The notes under the pieces are model-generated. The model was given only the letters and a program-made list of their open reading frames with translations. It did no database searches and was not told the DNA's origin. A program made the translations under genes and the position numbers. Shown piece by piece: positions 1-6,201 of a stretch of DNA of 6,201 bases. The DNA is from Allobosea sp. (lineage in GTDB: Bacteria; Pseudomonadota; Alphaproteobacteria; Rhizobiales; Beijerinckiaceae): the NCBI GenBank assembly GCA_021732895.1, contig JAKFWE010000483.1, positions 1 through 6,201 of the forward strand. The letters run 5' to 3'. Numbering within the stretch: the first letter of the stretch is position 1; each line of letters starts with the position of its first letter.

Positions 1-1618
1 GCCTTTCCTGCGCCTCGCCGCCGCCGCGCTCGCGCCCGGCGGCGGCTTCGCGCCGGAGGCGGCGCTCGCCGAGATCGGCAGCCGCCCCGCGCTCGCGGCG
101 ACGCTGCACACGCTGGAAACGGCTGGTTTCTCGGCACTGGGCGCACTGGTCGTCGGCGGCTTCATGGCGCTCGCGCTCGGCGTCACCGATGTCGGCGGCA
201 AGCGCCCGCTCGCCTTCGCCTTCGTCTTCTCGATGATGATCGCGCCGCAGGTCGCCGCGCTCGCCTTTCTCAGCCTGTTCGCGCCGCATTCGCCGATCCT
301 GGGCGCGCTCGGTCTGGCGCCGGGGCCGGGCACGCCGAACCCGCTGCTCGGGCGCGGCGGCATCGTGCTGGTGATGGCGCTGCACCATGCGCCTCTTGTC
401 GCGATCACCCTCTGGAGCGGCCTGCGCGCCGTGCAGCATTCGCTGGTCGAGGCGGCGCAACTCGAAGGCGCGAGCCCGGCGCGGATCGTCACGCGCATCC
501 TGCTGCCGGTGCTGCGTCCGCAGATCATCGCGTCGGCGCTGATCGCCTTCGTGGCCGGCGTCGGCAATTTCGGCATTCCGGCGCTGCTCGGGCTGCCGGT
601 GAACTACCTCACCCTGCCGACGCTGATCTACCGGAGGCTGTCGAGTTTCGGCCCGGCCGGCCTGTCGGACGCCGCCGCGCTGTCGCTGCTGGTCGGGCTG
701 GTGGCCGGGCTCGGCGTCCTCGCCAGCATCGTCGCGACGCGCCGCGAGGGCGGCAGGGTCGAGATCGAACGCCCGCTCCAGCCGTTCTGGGCGCTCGGAT
801 CGGCCCGGCCTTTCGTGCTGGCCGGGCTTTGCCTGCTGCTCGCCGTCAAGCTCGGCCTGCCCTTCCTGGCGCTGTTCGGCGAGGCGCTCACGCCTGCGCT
901 CGGCGTCGCTCTCTCCTGGCAAAGCCTGACCTTCGACAAGTTCGCCGAGGTGCTGCTCCGGCAGGACGTGACGGTGCGCGCCTTCCGCAACTCCGTCCTG
1001 TTCGCGGGCGCCGCCGCGCTGGCGCTGTCGCTGCTCTCTGTCGTTTTCGCCTATGGGCTGGAGCGGCGGATGGGTCGCTGGCGGCGCGCGGTCGAACTGG
1101 TCATCGAACTGCCCTATGCGCTGCCCGGCGTCGTGCTCGCCATCGCCTGCATCCTGCTCTTCCTCAAGCCGCTGCCGCTGCTCGGCGTCAGCCTCTACGC
1201 GACGCCCTTCATCATCCTGTTCGCCTACATGGCGCGGTTCCTGCCGCTGGCGCTGAAGGCGCCGGTCGCTGCCATGGCGCAGATCGAGGCGCATCACGAG
1301 GAGGCGGCGAGGCTCGACGGCGCGACGCTGTGGCAGATGCTGCGCTACATCGTGGCCCCCATTCTGGCGCCGGCGGCCATGGTGTCGGCGCTGATGGTCT
1401 TCCTGATCGCCTTCAACGAACTCACCGTCTCGGCCCTGCTCTGGTCGTCGGGCACCGAGACGCTCGGCGTCGTGCTGTTCTCGCTCAAGGAGGCCGGCCT
1501 CGCAGGCGAGGCCGCGGCGGTGGCGATCAGCGCGTCGCTGGTCATCCTCGTCGTGATGCTGGCGCTCGACCTGCTGGGCCGCCGGCTGCCCGAGAACGTG
1601 CTGCCCTGGAGGATTTGA
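1..1618 (+). CDS. Fused two-domain ABC transporter permease, iron(III)/FbpB-like (5' partial)
   Basis: Inner-membrane permease of a binding-protein-dependent ABC importer. It would form the channel between a periplasmic binding protein and a cytoplasmic ATPase. The reading frame is open from base 2 with no stop before TGA at 1616-1618, giving 538 visible residues. An in-frame ATG at 162-164 region (base 164) is internal, because homologous-looking hydrophobic sequence continues upstream of it. There are many hydrophobic segments and two copies of the cytoplasmic EAA loop that contacts the ATPase: EAAQLEG at 449-469 and EAARLDG at 1301-1321. Two EAA loops in one chain mark a fused permease, as in FbpB/AfuB, ThiP and some 2-aminoethylphosphonate permeases, which are usually about 520-570 residues long. 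Probably only the start of the first membrane segment is missing. Iron(III) is the likeliest substrate class, but substrate cannot be read from this sequence alone. The binding protein and ATPase genes are not in the window. It converges on the LysR gene. Confidence 0.88.
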   Translation, partial: PFLRLAAAALAPGGGFAPEAALAEIGSRPALAATLHTLETAGFSALGALVVGGFMALALGVTDVGGKRPLAFAFVFSMMIAPQVAALAFLSLFAPHSPILGALGLAPGPGTPNPLLGRGGIVLVMALHHAPLVAITLWSGLRAVQHSLVEAAQLEGASPARIVTRILLPVLRPQIIASALIAFVAGVGNFGIPALLGLPVNYLTLPTLIYRRLSSFGPAGLSDAAALSLLVGLVAGLGVLASIVATRREGGRVEIERPLQPFWALGSARPFVLAGLCLLLAVKLGLPFLALFGEALTPALGVALSWQSLTFDKFAEVLLRQDVTVRAFRNSVLFAGAAALALSLLSVVFAYGLERRMGRWRRAVELVIELPYALPGVVLAIACILLFLKPLPLLGVSLYATPFIILFAYMARFLPLALKAPVAAMAQIEAHHEEAARLDGATLWQMLRYIVAPILAPAAMVSALMVFLIAFNELTVSALLWSSGTETLGVVLFSLKEAGLAGEAAAVAISASLVILVVMLALDLLGRRLPENVLPWRI

Positions 1619-1665
1619 CACCCCTTCTCACGTTCAGGAAAAGGCGAGAGCCTCGACGCCTCTTT

Positions 1666-1710
1666 CCTTCTCCCGAATGGGAGAAGGTGGCCCGGAGGGC
1701 CGGATGAGGG
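1666..1710 (+). repeat. REP-like palindromic unit 1 (two stem-loops)
   Basis: A GC-rich unit lies 48 bases after the permease stop. The first hairpin has a perfect 9-bp stem, CCTTCTCCC (1666-1674) with GGGAGAAGG (1679-1687), and loop GAAT. The second has a 5-bp stem, GGCCC (1689-1693) with GGGCC (1697-1701), followed by GGATGAGGG. It looks like the short palindromic intergenic repeats common in Hyphomicrobiales genomes. That family resemblance is from memory, and copy number cannot be judged from one window. No T-tract follows, so it is not a classical intrinsic terminator, although it could attenuate transcription or protect the permease mRNA 3' end. Confidence 0.6.
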
Positions 1711-1768
1711 CCTGCCGATTTAGAGTTCGGCGCAACGGCTCCGTCTCGTTTCATCAATCAGCGGCGGT

Positions 1769-1804
1769 CCCTCACCCCTGCCCCTCTCCCATCCGGGAGA
1801 GGGG
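1769..1804 (-). repeat. REP-like palindromic unit 2, inverted relative to unit 1
   Basis: A perfect 10-bp stem, CCCCTCTCCC (1781-1790) with GGGAGAGGGG (1795-1804), has a 4-base ATCC loop. It is preceded by CCCTCACC (1769-1776), which mirrors the GATGAGGG tail of the unit at 1666-1710, so the two units face each other in opposite orientation across a 58-base spacer. TTCTTCC follows the stem on the + strand. This gives it some resemblance to a rho-independent terminator for the upstream permease, but the T-run is short and broken. On the minus strand the hairpin lies just beyond the LysR stop codon. A repeat that also serves as a transcription barrier between convergent genes is the best reading. 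Confidence 0.55.
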
Positions 1805-1817
1805 TTCTTCCAGCGCC

Positions 1818-2747
1818 TCACTCGGCCCGAAGTTCGGCCTTACCCTCCCCCATCAGCAAAGCCCGGCTCGCCTTGGCCTCGCGCACGATGAAGTCGACGA
1901 TGGCCCGCACCCGCGCGACATCCTTGAGGTCCGCATGCACCAGCAGCCAGAAGGAGCGTGTGATCGAGACCGCCTCGGGCAGCACCGGGACGAGGCGCGG
2001 CTCGTCCTGCGCCATGAAATGGTGGATCACGCCGATACCCGCTCCCGCGACGACCGCGTTCATCTGGGCGAGCACGCTCGAGCTCTGCACCTGGGCGCGC
2101 AACCCCCTGGCGACCTCGTCGAGATAATCGAGCTCCGGCGTGAAGATCAGGTCGTCGATATAGCCCACGATGCGGTGGGCGAAGAGATCGTCGGGCTTTT
2201 CGATCCTCGGCATCGCGTCGAGATAGTCTCGGGAGGCGTAGAGCCCGAGCCGGTAGTCGCACAGCTTTCGCGCAACGACCTTGCCCTCCTTTGGCGGGGC
2301 GAGCGTGATCGCGACGTCGGCCTCGCGCTTTGACAGCGAGAGCAGGCGCGGCATTGCGATGAGCTGAAGCTCGAGGCCGGGATAGGCCTCGGCCAGCTTG
2401 GCCAGACGCGGCGCGAGGAACACCGTGCCGAAGCCGTCCGGCGCGCCGATCCGGACCGTGCCGGCCAGCGCCATGTCGGCCCCGCCGATTTCGCTCTGGA
2501 TCGCCAGCGCCTCGGTCTCCATGCTTTCGGCCTTGGCCAGCAGGCGCTCGCCATGGGCGGTGGGCGTGTAGCCCTGCGGTCTGCGCTCGAAGAGCTTGGC
2601 CTTTAGCGAGTCCTCCAGTGAGGTGATGCGGCGCGAAACCGTCGCATGGTCCGCCCCGAGCCGGCGCGCGGCGGCCGTCAGCCGGCCGGAGCGCGCCACG
2701 GCGAGGAAGAAGCGCAGGTCGTCCCAGTCGAACCTCTCCAAAGCCAC
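1818..2747 (-). CDS. LysR-family transcriptional regulator
   Basis: DNA-binding regulator of about 307-309 residues, the usual length for LysR proteins. The N-terminal winged helix-turn-helix spans about residues 6-65, with FDWDDLRFFLAVARSG followed by the helix-turn-helix LTAAARRLGADHATVSRRI and then LEDSLKAKLFERR. The effector-binding domain begins near AGTVRIGAPDGFG (about residue 94) and runs to about residue 300. The gene is divergent from mmsA with a 118-base shared promoter region that contains a perfect inverted repeat. By the usual LysR arrangement it probably regulates mmsA and itself; valine catabolism is the likely pathway and the effector is unknown. The start is ambiguous. GTG at 2747-2745 is the longest, but the Shine-Dalgarno AGGGAGG directly abuts it. 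TTG at 2741-2739 sits 6 bases from the same site and would give the family-typical start MERFDWDDLRFFL. The stop is TGA at 1820-1818. Confidence 0.93.
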   Translation of the reverse strand: MALERFDWDDLRFFLAVARSGRLTAAARRLGADHATVSRRITSLEDSLKAKLFERRPQGYTPTAHGERLLAKAESMETEALAIQSEIGGADMALAGTVRIGAPDGFGTVFLAPRLAKLAEAYPGLELQLIAMPRLLSLSKREADVAITLAPPKEGKVVARKLCDYRLGLYASRDYLDAMPRIEKPDDLFAHRIVGYIDDLIFTPELDYLDEVARGLRAQVQSSSVLAQMNAVVAGAGIGVIHHFMAQDEPRLVPVLPEAVSITRSFWLLVHADLKDVARVRAIVDFIVREAKASRALLMGEGKAELRAE

Positions 2748-2754
2748 CCTCCCT
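2748..2754 (-). promoter_or_regulatory. Shine-Dalgarno site of the LysR gene, favours a TTG start
   Basis: On the minus strand AGGGAGG ends directly against the GTG at 2747, leaving no spacer, whereas it lies 6 bases before the in-frame TTG at 2741-2739. Normal spacing is about 5-9 bases, so this site supports initiation at the TTG and a protein two residues shorter than the longest frame. Confidence 0.5.
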
Positions 2755-2762
2755 GATATTCG

Positions 2763-2811
2763 CGTTTGCGCACAGCACGCCGACCAAGGTCGCTATAGCC
2801 GTGCGCAAACG
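2763..2811. promoter_or_regulatory. Probable LysR operator: perfect 11-bp inverted repeat with a nested dyad
   Basis: CGTTTGCGCAC (2763-2773) and its exact reverse complement GTGCGCAAACG (2801-2811) flank a 27-base spacer. A second dyad, CGACC-AA-GGTCG (2781-2792), has almost the same centre (2786.5 against 2787). Each outer arm also contains the palindrome TGCGCA. The element lies in the intergenic region between the divergent LysR and mmsA genes, 15 bases from the LysR GTG and 54 bases from the mmsA ATG. LysR proteins bind as tetramers to two dyad-containing sites in exactly such regions, so this is probably the recognition and activation site pair for this regulator. A TATAGC at 2794-2799 could be a weak -10 for mmsA, but no well-spaced -35 is evident, which fits a promoter that needs an activator. 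Binding is inferred. Confidence 0.65.
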
Positions 2812-2865
2812 AGAATGGTAGGGGTGGCGGCAATCACCGGACATCACCATTTGTAGGAGGGCGCG

Positions 2866-4362
<1,497 letters not shown>

Positions 4363-4373
4363 GGGGGCCGGCG

Positions 4374-4403
4374 GCAAGTGATATCGTTTTTGATATCACT
4401 TGC
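4374..4403. promoter_or_regulatory. Probable toxin-antitoxin operator: perfect 12-bp inverted repeat
   Basis: GCAAGTGATATC (4374-4385) and GATATCACTTGC (4392-4403) are exact reverse complements separated by GTTTTT. The repeat starts 11 bases after the mmsA stop and its right arm ends directly against the antitoxin Shine-Dalgarno. FitA/VapB-type ribbon-helix-helix antitoxins bind inverted repeats at this position, with the toxin as co-repressor. Here each arm holds the GATATC core. TGATAT within either arm could serve as a -10 element, so binding would block the promoter. The T-run is in the loop and not after the stem, so this is not an intrinsic terminator for mmsA. Function is inferred from position and symmetry. 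Confidence 0.75.
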
Positions 4404-4409
4404 GGAGGG
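4404..4409 (+). promoter_or_regulatory. Shine-Dalgarno site that sets the antitoxin start
   Basis: GGAGGG lies 4 bases before the ATG at 4414. It rules in that ATG and argues against an upstream in-frame GTG at 4378, which lies inside the palindromic operator and has no ribosome site. It touches the right arm of the operator. Confidence 0.7.
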
Positions 4410-4413
4410 TGCG

Positions 4414-4650
4414 ATGGGTCAAGTTCTTGTCCGGAACATTGACGACGATGTCGTCGCTGGTCTGAAAATCAAGGCGCGCCTCGCCGGCATGTCGTTCGAA
4501 ACGTTTGTCCGTGAGACGTTACGCGCGGCTGCTCCTCTGTCCGGCAAGGAGAAGGTCGCGCTCATCGAGGAATTCCATCGCAAACACGGTCCGATTCGCG
4601 TTGGAACTCCACCAGAGGACATCATTCGCGAAGAGCGCGACAAGCGATGA
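4414..4650 (+). CDS. FitA-like ribbon-helix-helix antitoxin
   Basis: Antitoxin of 78 residues, a typical size for FitA/VapB proteins. The N-terminal ribbon-helix-helix runs from the beta strand GQVLVRNI (2-9) through helix DDDVVAGLKIKARLAGM (10-26) to SFETFVRETLRAAA (27-40). It would dimerise and bind the palindrome immediately upstream. The C-terminal tail ends in PEDIIREERDKR. In the FitAB family such an arginine-bearing tail wraps the toxin and inserts near the acidic active site, and Arg72 or Arg75 are candidates here. The stop TGA (4648-4650) overlaps the toxin ATG by 4 bases (ATGA), so translation is probably coupled. Codon use is less GC-biased than in mmsA, suggesting acquisition by transfer. 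The longer frame from GTG 4378 is rejected because it starts inside the operator. Confidence 0.88.
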   Translation: MGQVLVRNIDDDVVAGLKIKARLAGMSFETFVRETLRAAAPLSGKEKVALIEEFHRKHGPIRVGTPPEDIIREERDKR

Positions 4651-5066
4651 TCGTGATCGATGCGAGCGCGGCCTTGCGCTGGTTCATTCCGGCGGCGCCG
4701 ACCGCATCGACCTATCCCATACCGGAGACCGATCAACCTCTTGTCGCGCCAGATTTGTTCGTCGCCGAGATCAGAAACACGGCGCTCATTCAGATCCGAA
4801 AGAAAGAACTCGATCGCGATCAGGCCATCGCCATGGTCGCGACGATCGACAGTCTCATGACAGGATACTTTCCCATGCCTGATCTCGCCGCAACAGCTTG
4901 GTCGATGGCGTTGGAATTCGACCATTCGCCCTACGACTGCTTCTACATCGCCCTGGCGCGCCAACTGGACACCGTCGTCGTCACGGCCGATTGGCGGATG
5001 ATCCGCAAGTTCGCGTCCACCGCCTTCGCAACTCGGTTGATCGACGGCGCGGACTGGACGCCATGA
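4647..5066 (+). CDS. vapC: PIN-domain ribonuclease toxin (VapC/FitB family)
   Basis: Toxin of 139 residues, normal length for the family. PIN toxins are Mg2+-dependent endoribonucleases, often cutting tRNA or rRNA, that are held inactive by the cognate antitoxin. The four conserved acidic residues are all visible and in order: Asp5 in MIVIDAS, Glu41 in VAEIRN, Asp97 in SPYDCFYIALA, and Asp115 in VVTADWRM. The enzyme therefore looks intact, not decayed. The RNA target cannot be predicted. Its ATG overlaps the antitoxin stop by 4 bases, and its own stop TGA (5064-5066) overlaps the next gene's ATG by 4 bases. It has no strong Shine-Dalgarno, so it probably depends on coupled translation from the antitoxin. 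That would keep toxin output below antitoxin output. Local GC is about 59%, below the flanking genes. Confidence 0.92.
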   Translation: MIVIDASAALRWFIPAAPTASTYPIPETDQPLVAPDLFVAEIRNTALIQIRKKELDRDQAIAMVATIDSLMTGYFPMPDLAATAWSMALEFDHSPYDCFYIALARQLDTVVVTADWRMIRKFASTAFATRLIDGADWTP

Positions 5067-6201
5067 CCGCCTTCGCCCTCACCGATGACCAACTCGCCAT
5101 CCAGGAAATGGCGCTCGGCTTCGCGACCGACACGCTCGCGCCCAGCGCGATCCGCTGGGACGAGGAGAAGCATTTTCCGGTCGCGGAGATGCGCCAGGCC
5201 GCCGCGCTCGGCATGGGCGGCATCTACATCAACGAGGATGTCGGCGGCTCGGGGCTGACGCGGCTCGATGCGGCGCTGATCTTCGAGGCGCTCTCCACGG
5301 GGTGCCCGACGGTGGCGGCCTATATCTCGATCCACAACATGTGCGCCTGGATGATCGACCGCTATGGCGACGAGGCGCAGCGCCGGCGTTTCCTGCCGAA
5401 GCTGTGCGCGATGGAGCATCTGGCGAGCTATTGCCTGACCGAGCCCGGCGCGGGCTCGGATGCGGCGGCGCTCAAGACGAAGGCGGTGCTGGACGGCGAC
5501 CATTACGTCCTCGACGGGCAGAAGCAGTTCATCTCGGGCGCCGGCGTCGCCGACATCTATGTCGTTATGGTTCGCACCGGAGAGGCCGGGCCTTCAGGCA
5601 TCTCGACCATCGTGGTCGAGAAGGGCGCGCCGGGCCTCTCCTTCGGGGCGAACGAGAAGAAGATGGGCTGGAACGCCCAGCCGACGCGGGCCGTGATCTT
5701 CGAGAACTGCCGCGTGCCTGTCGCCAACCGCATCGGGCTGGAGGGGATCGGCTTCAAGATCGCGATGGCGGGGCTGGATGGCGGGCGGCTCAACATCGGC
5801 GCGTGCTCGCTCGGCGGGGCGCAGGGCGCGCTCGACAAGGCGCTGGCCTATGCGCAGGAGCGAAAGGCCTTCGGCTCGCGCATCGCCGATTTCCAGGCGC
5901 TGCAGTTCAGGCTCGCCGACATGGCCACAGAACTGGAGGCGGCGCGCAGCCTGCTCTGGCGTGCGGCGGCGGCGCTCGACGCGAAGGCGCCCGAGGCTGG
6001 CAAGCTCTGCGCCATGGCCAAGCGCGTCGCGACCGATACAGGCTTCGACGTCGCCAATCAGGCGCTGCAGATCCATGGCGGCTACGGCTATCTCGCCGAT
6101 TACGGCATCGAGAAGATCGTCCGCGACCTGCGCGTCCACCAGATCCTCGAGGGCACGAACGAGGTGATGCGGATGATCGTGGGGCGCGGGCTTGTCGGGC
6201 G
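5063..6201 (+). CDS. Acyl-CoA dehydrogenase, probable isobutyryl-CoA dehydrogenase (3' partial)
   Basis: FAD flavoprotein that would oxidise isobutyryl-CoA to methacrylyl-CoA in valine catabolism and pass electrons to electron-transfer flavoprotein. There are 379 visible residues from ATG 5063 with no stop before the window edge. The family is about 380-390 residues long, so only a few residues are missing. The N-terminal helical domain starts MTAFALTDDQLAIQEMA. Signature 1, CLTEPGAGSDA, is near residues 124-134, and signature 2 lies in QIHGGYGYLADYGIEKIVRD. The probable catalytic base is Glu363 in ILEGTNEVMR. Branched-chain specificity resembling human ACAD8 is inferred from that EGTNEVMR context and from mmsA nearby; a short-chain or 2-methylbutyryl enzyme is possible. 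The start overlaps the toxin stop by ATGA and has only a weak GGA (5056-5058) ahead of it, so its translation may be coupled to the toxin. Enoyl-CoA hydratase and mmsB genes would be expected further right. Confidence 0.92.
   Translation, partial: MTAFALTDDQLAIQEMALGFATDTLAPSAIRWDEEKHFPVAEMRQAAALGMGGIYINEDVGGSGLTRLDAALIFEALSTGCPTVAAYISIHNMCAWMIDRYGDEAQRRRFLPKLCAMEHLASYCLTEPGAGSDAAALKTKAVLDGDHYVLDGQKQFISGAGVADIYVVMVRTGEAGPSGISTIVVEKGAPGLSFGANEKKMGWNAQPTRAVIFENCRVPVANRIGLEGIGFKIAMAGLDGGRLNIGACSLGGAQGALDKALAYAQERKAFGSRIADFQALQFRLADMATELEAARSLLWRAAAALDAKAPEAGKLCAMAKRVATDTGFDVANQALQIHGGYGYLADYGIEKIVRDLRVHQILEGTNEVMRMIVGRGLVG

Larger units (their letters stand above)
1619..1817. other. Intergenic region between convergent genes, no gene
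   Basis: This 199-base gap separates the stop codons of the permease (+) and the LysR gene (-). Apart from the two palindromic units it holds a non-repetitive spacer (1711-1768) and a 47-base leader (1619-1665). I see no convincing small ORF, RNA gene or promoter here. Open frames crossing it are extensions of shadow frames from the permease. Confidence 0.6.
4374..5066 (+). other. Complete toxin-antitoxin cassette inserted between two valine-catabolism genes
   Basis: Operator, antitoxin and toxin form a self-contained unit of about 0.7 kb between mmsA and the acyl-CoA dehydrogenase gene. Hand-counted GC for 4441-5040 is 354 of 600 (59%). Samples on either side give about 67% (3421-3540) and 69% (5401-5520). 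I see no insertion sequence, integrase or target-site duplication at its edges. Transfer into an existing mmsA-dehydrogenase operon is inferred from composition and from the metabolic logic of the flanks. Confidence 0.7.

Noticed and set aside
829..1707. Open + frame overlapping the permease in another frame
   Set aside because: The product is arginine- and alanine-rich low-complexity sequence typical of a shifted reading of a GC-rich gene, and the permease frame carries clear EAA motifs.
2814..2851. Possible leader hairpin (AATGGT with ACCATT) and a repeated ATCACC before mmsA
   Set aside because: The stem is only 6 bp with a 26-base loop and the repeat is 6 bases long. Neither exceeds what chance would give, and no riboswitch architecture is visible.
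4374..4403. Palindrome as an intrinsic terminator for mmsA
   Set aside because: The T-run lies in the loop and the stem is followed by GGAGGG, not by T residues. Operator position fits better.
4378..4413. Upstream GTG start extending the antitoxin by 12 residues
   Set aside because: The GTG lies inside the palindromic operator and has no ribosome site, while ATG 4414 has GGAGGG at suitable spacing and gives a family-typical N-terminus.

Overview
The window comes from a GC-rich chromosome, most likely an alphaproteobacterium of the Hyphomicrobiales type (Bosea, Methylobacterium or rhizobial relatives). This is inferred from strong G/C bias at third codon positions, the gene families, and the style of the intergenic GC-rich palindromes. 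No 16S or other taxonomic marker is present, so the assignment is tentative.

Layout, left to right. (1) Bases 1-1618 (+) carry nearly all of a fused two-domain ABC transporter permease of the iron(III)/FbpB type, cut at its 5' end by the window edge. (2) Bases 1619-1817 hold no gene. They hold two REP-like palindromic units in opposite orientation, between convergent genes. (3) Bases 1818-2747 (-) encode a LysR-family regulator. (4) Bases 2748-2865 are a divergent promoter region with a perfect 11-bp inverted repeat, probably the regulator's operator. (5) Bases 2866-4362 (+) encode MmsA, CoA-acylating methylmalonate-semialdehyde dehydrogenase. (6) Bases 4374-5066 are a compact toxin-antitoxin cassette: a perfect 12-bp palindromic operator, a FitA-like ribbon-helix-helix antitoxin and a PIN-domain (VapC/FitB-like) toxin. 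(7) Bases 5063-6201 (+) encode an acyl-CoA dehydrogenase resembling isobutyryl-CoA dehydrogenase, running off the right edge just short of its expected end.

How the genes work together. MmsA and the acyl-CoA dehydrogenase belong to valine catabolism: isobutyryl-CoA is oxidised to methacrylyl-CoA, and methylmalonate semialdehyde is later converted to propionyl-CoA. The divergent LysR gene is the natural candidate regulator. The unexpected element is the toxin-antitoxin cassette lodged between the two catabolic genes. It has lower GC (about 59% by hand count, against about 67-69% in the sampled flanks) and its own operator. Both of its gene junctions are 4-base ATGA overlaps, so the toxin's stop codon overlaps the start codon of the dehydrogenase. 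A stress or addiction module is therefore translationally joined to a metabolic gene and may place it partly under toxin-antitoxin autoregulation. This is the most interesting feature of the window. The permease is unrelated to the catabolic genes and is separated from them by the REP-like pair.
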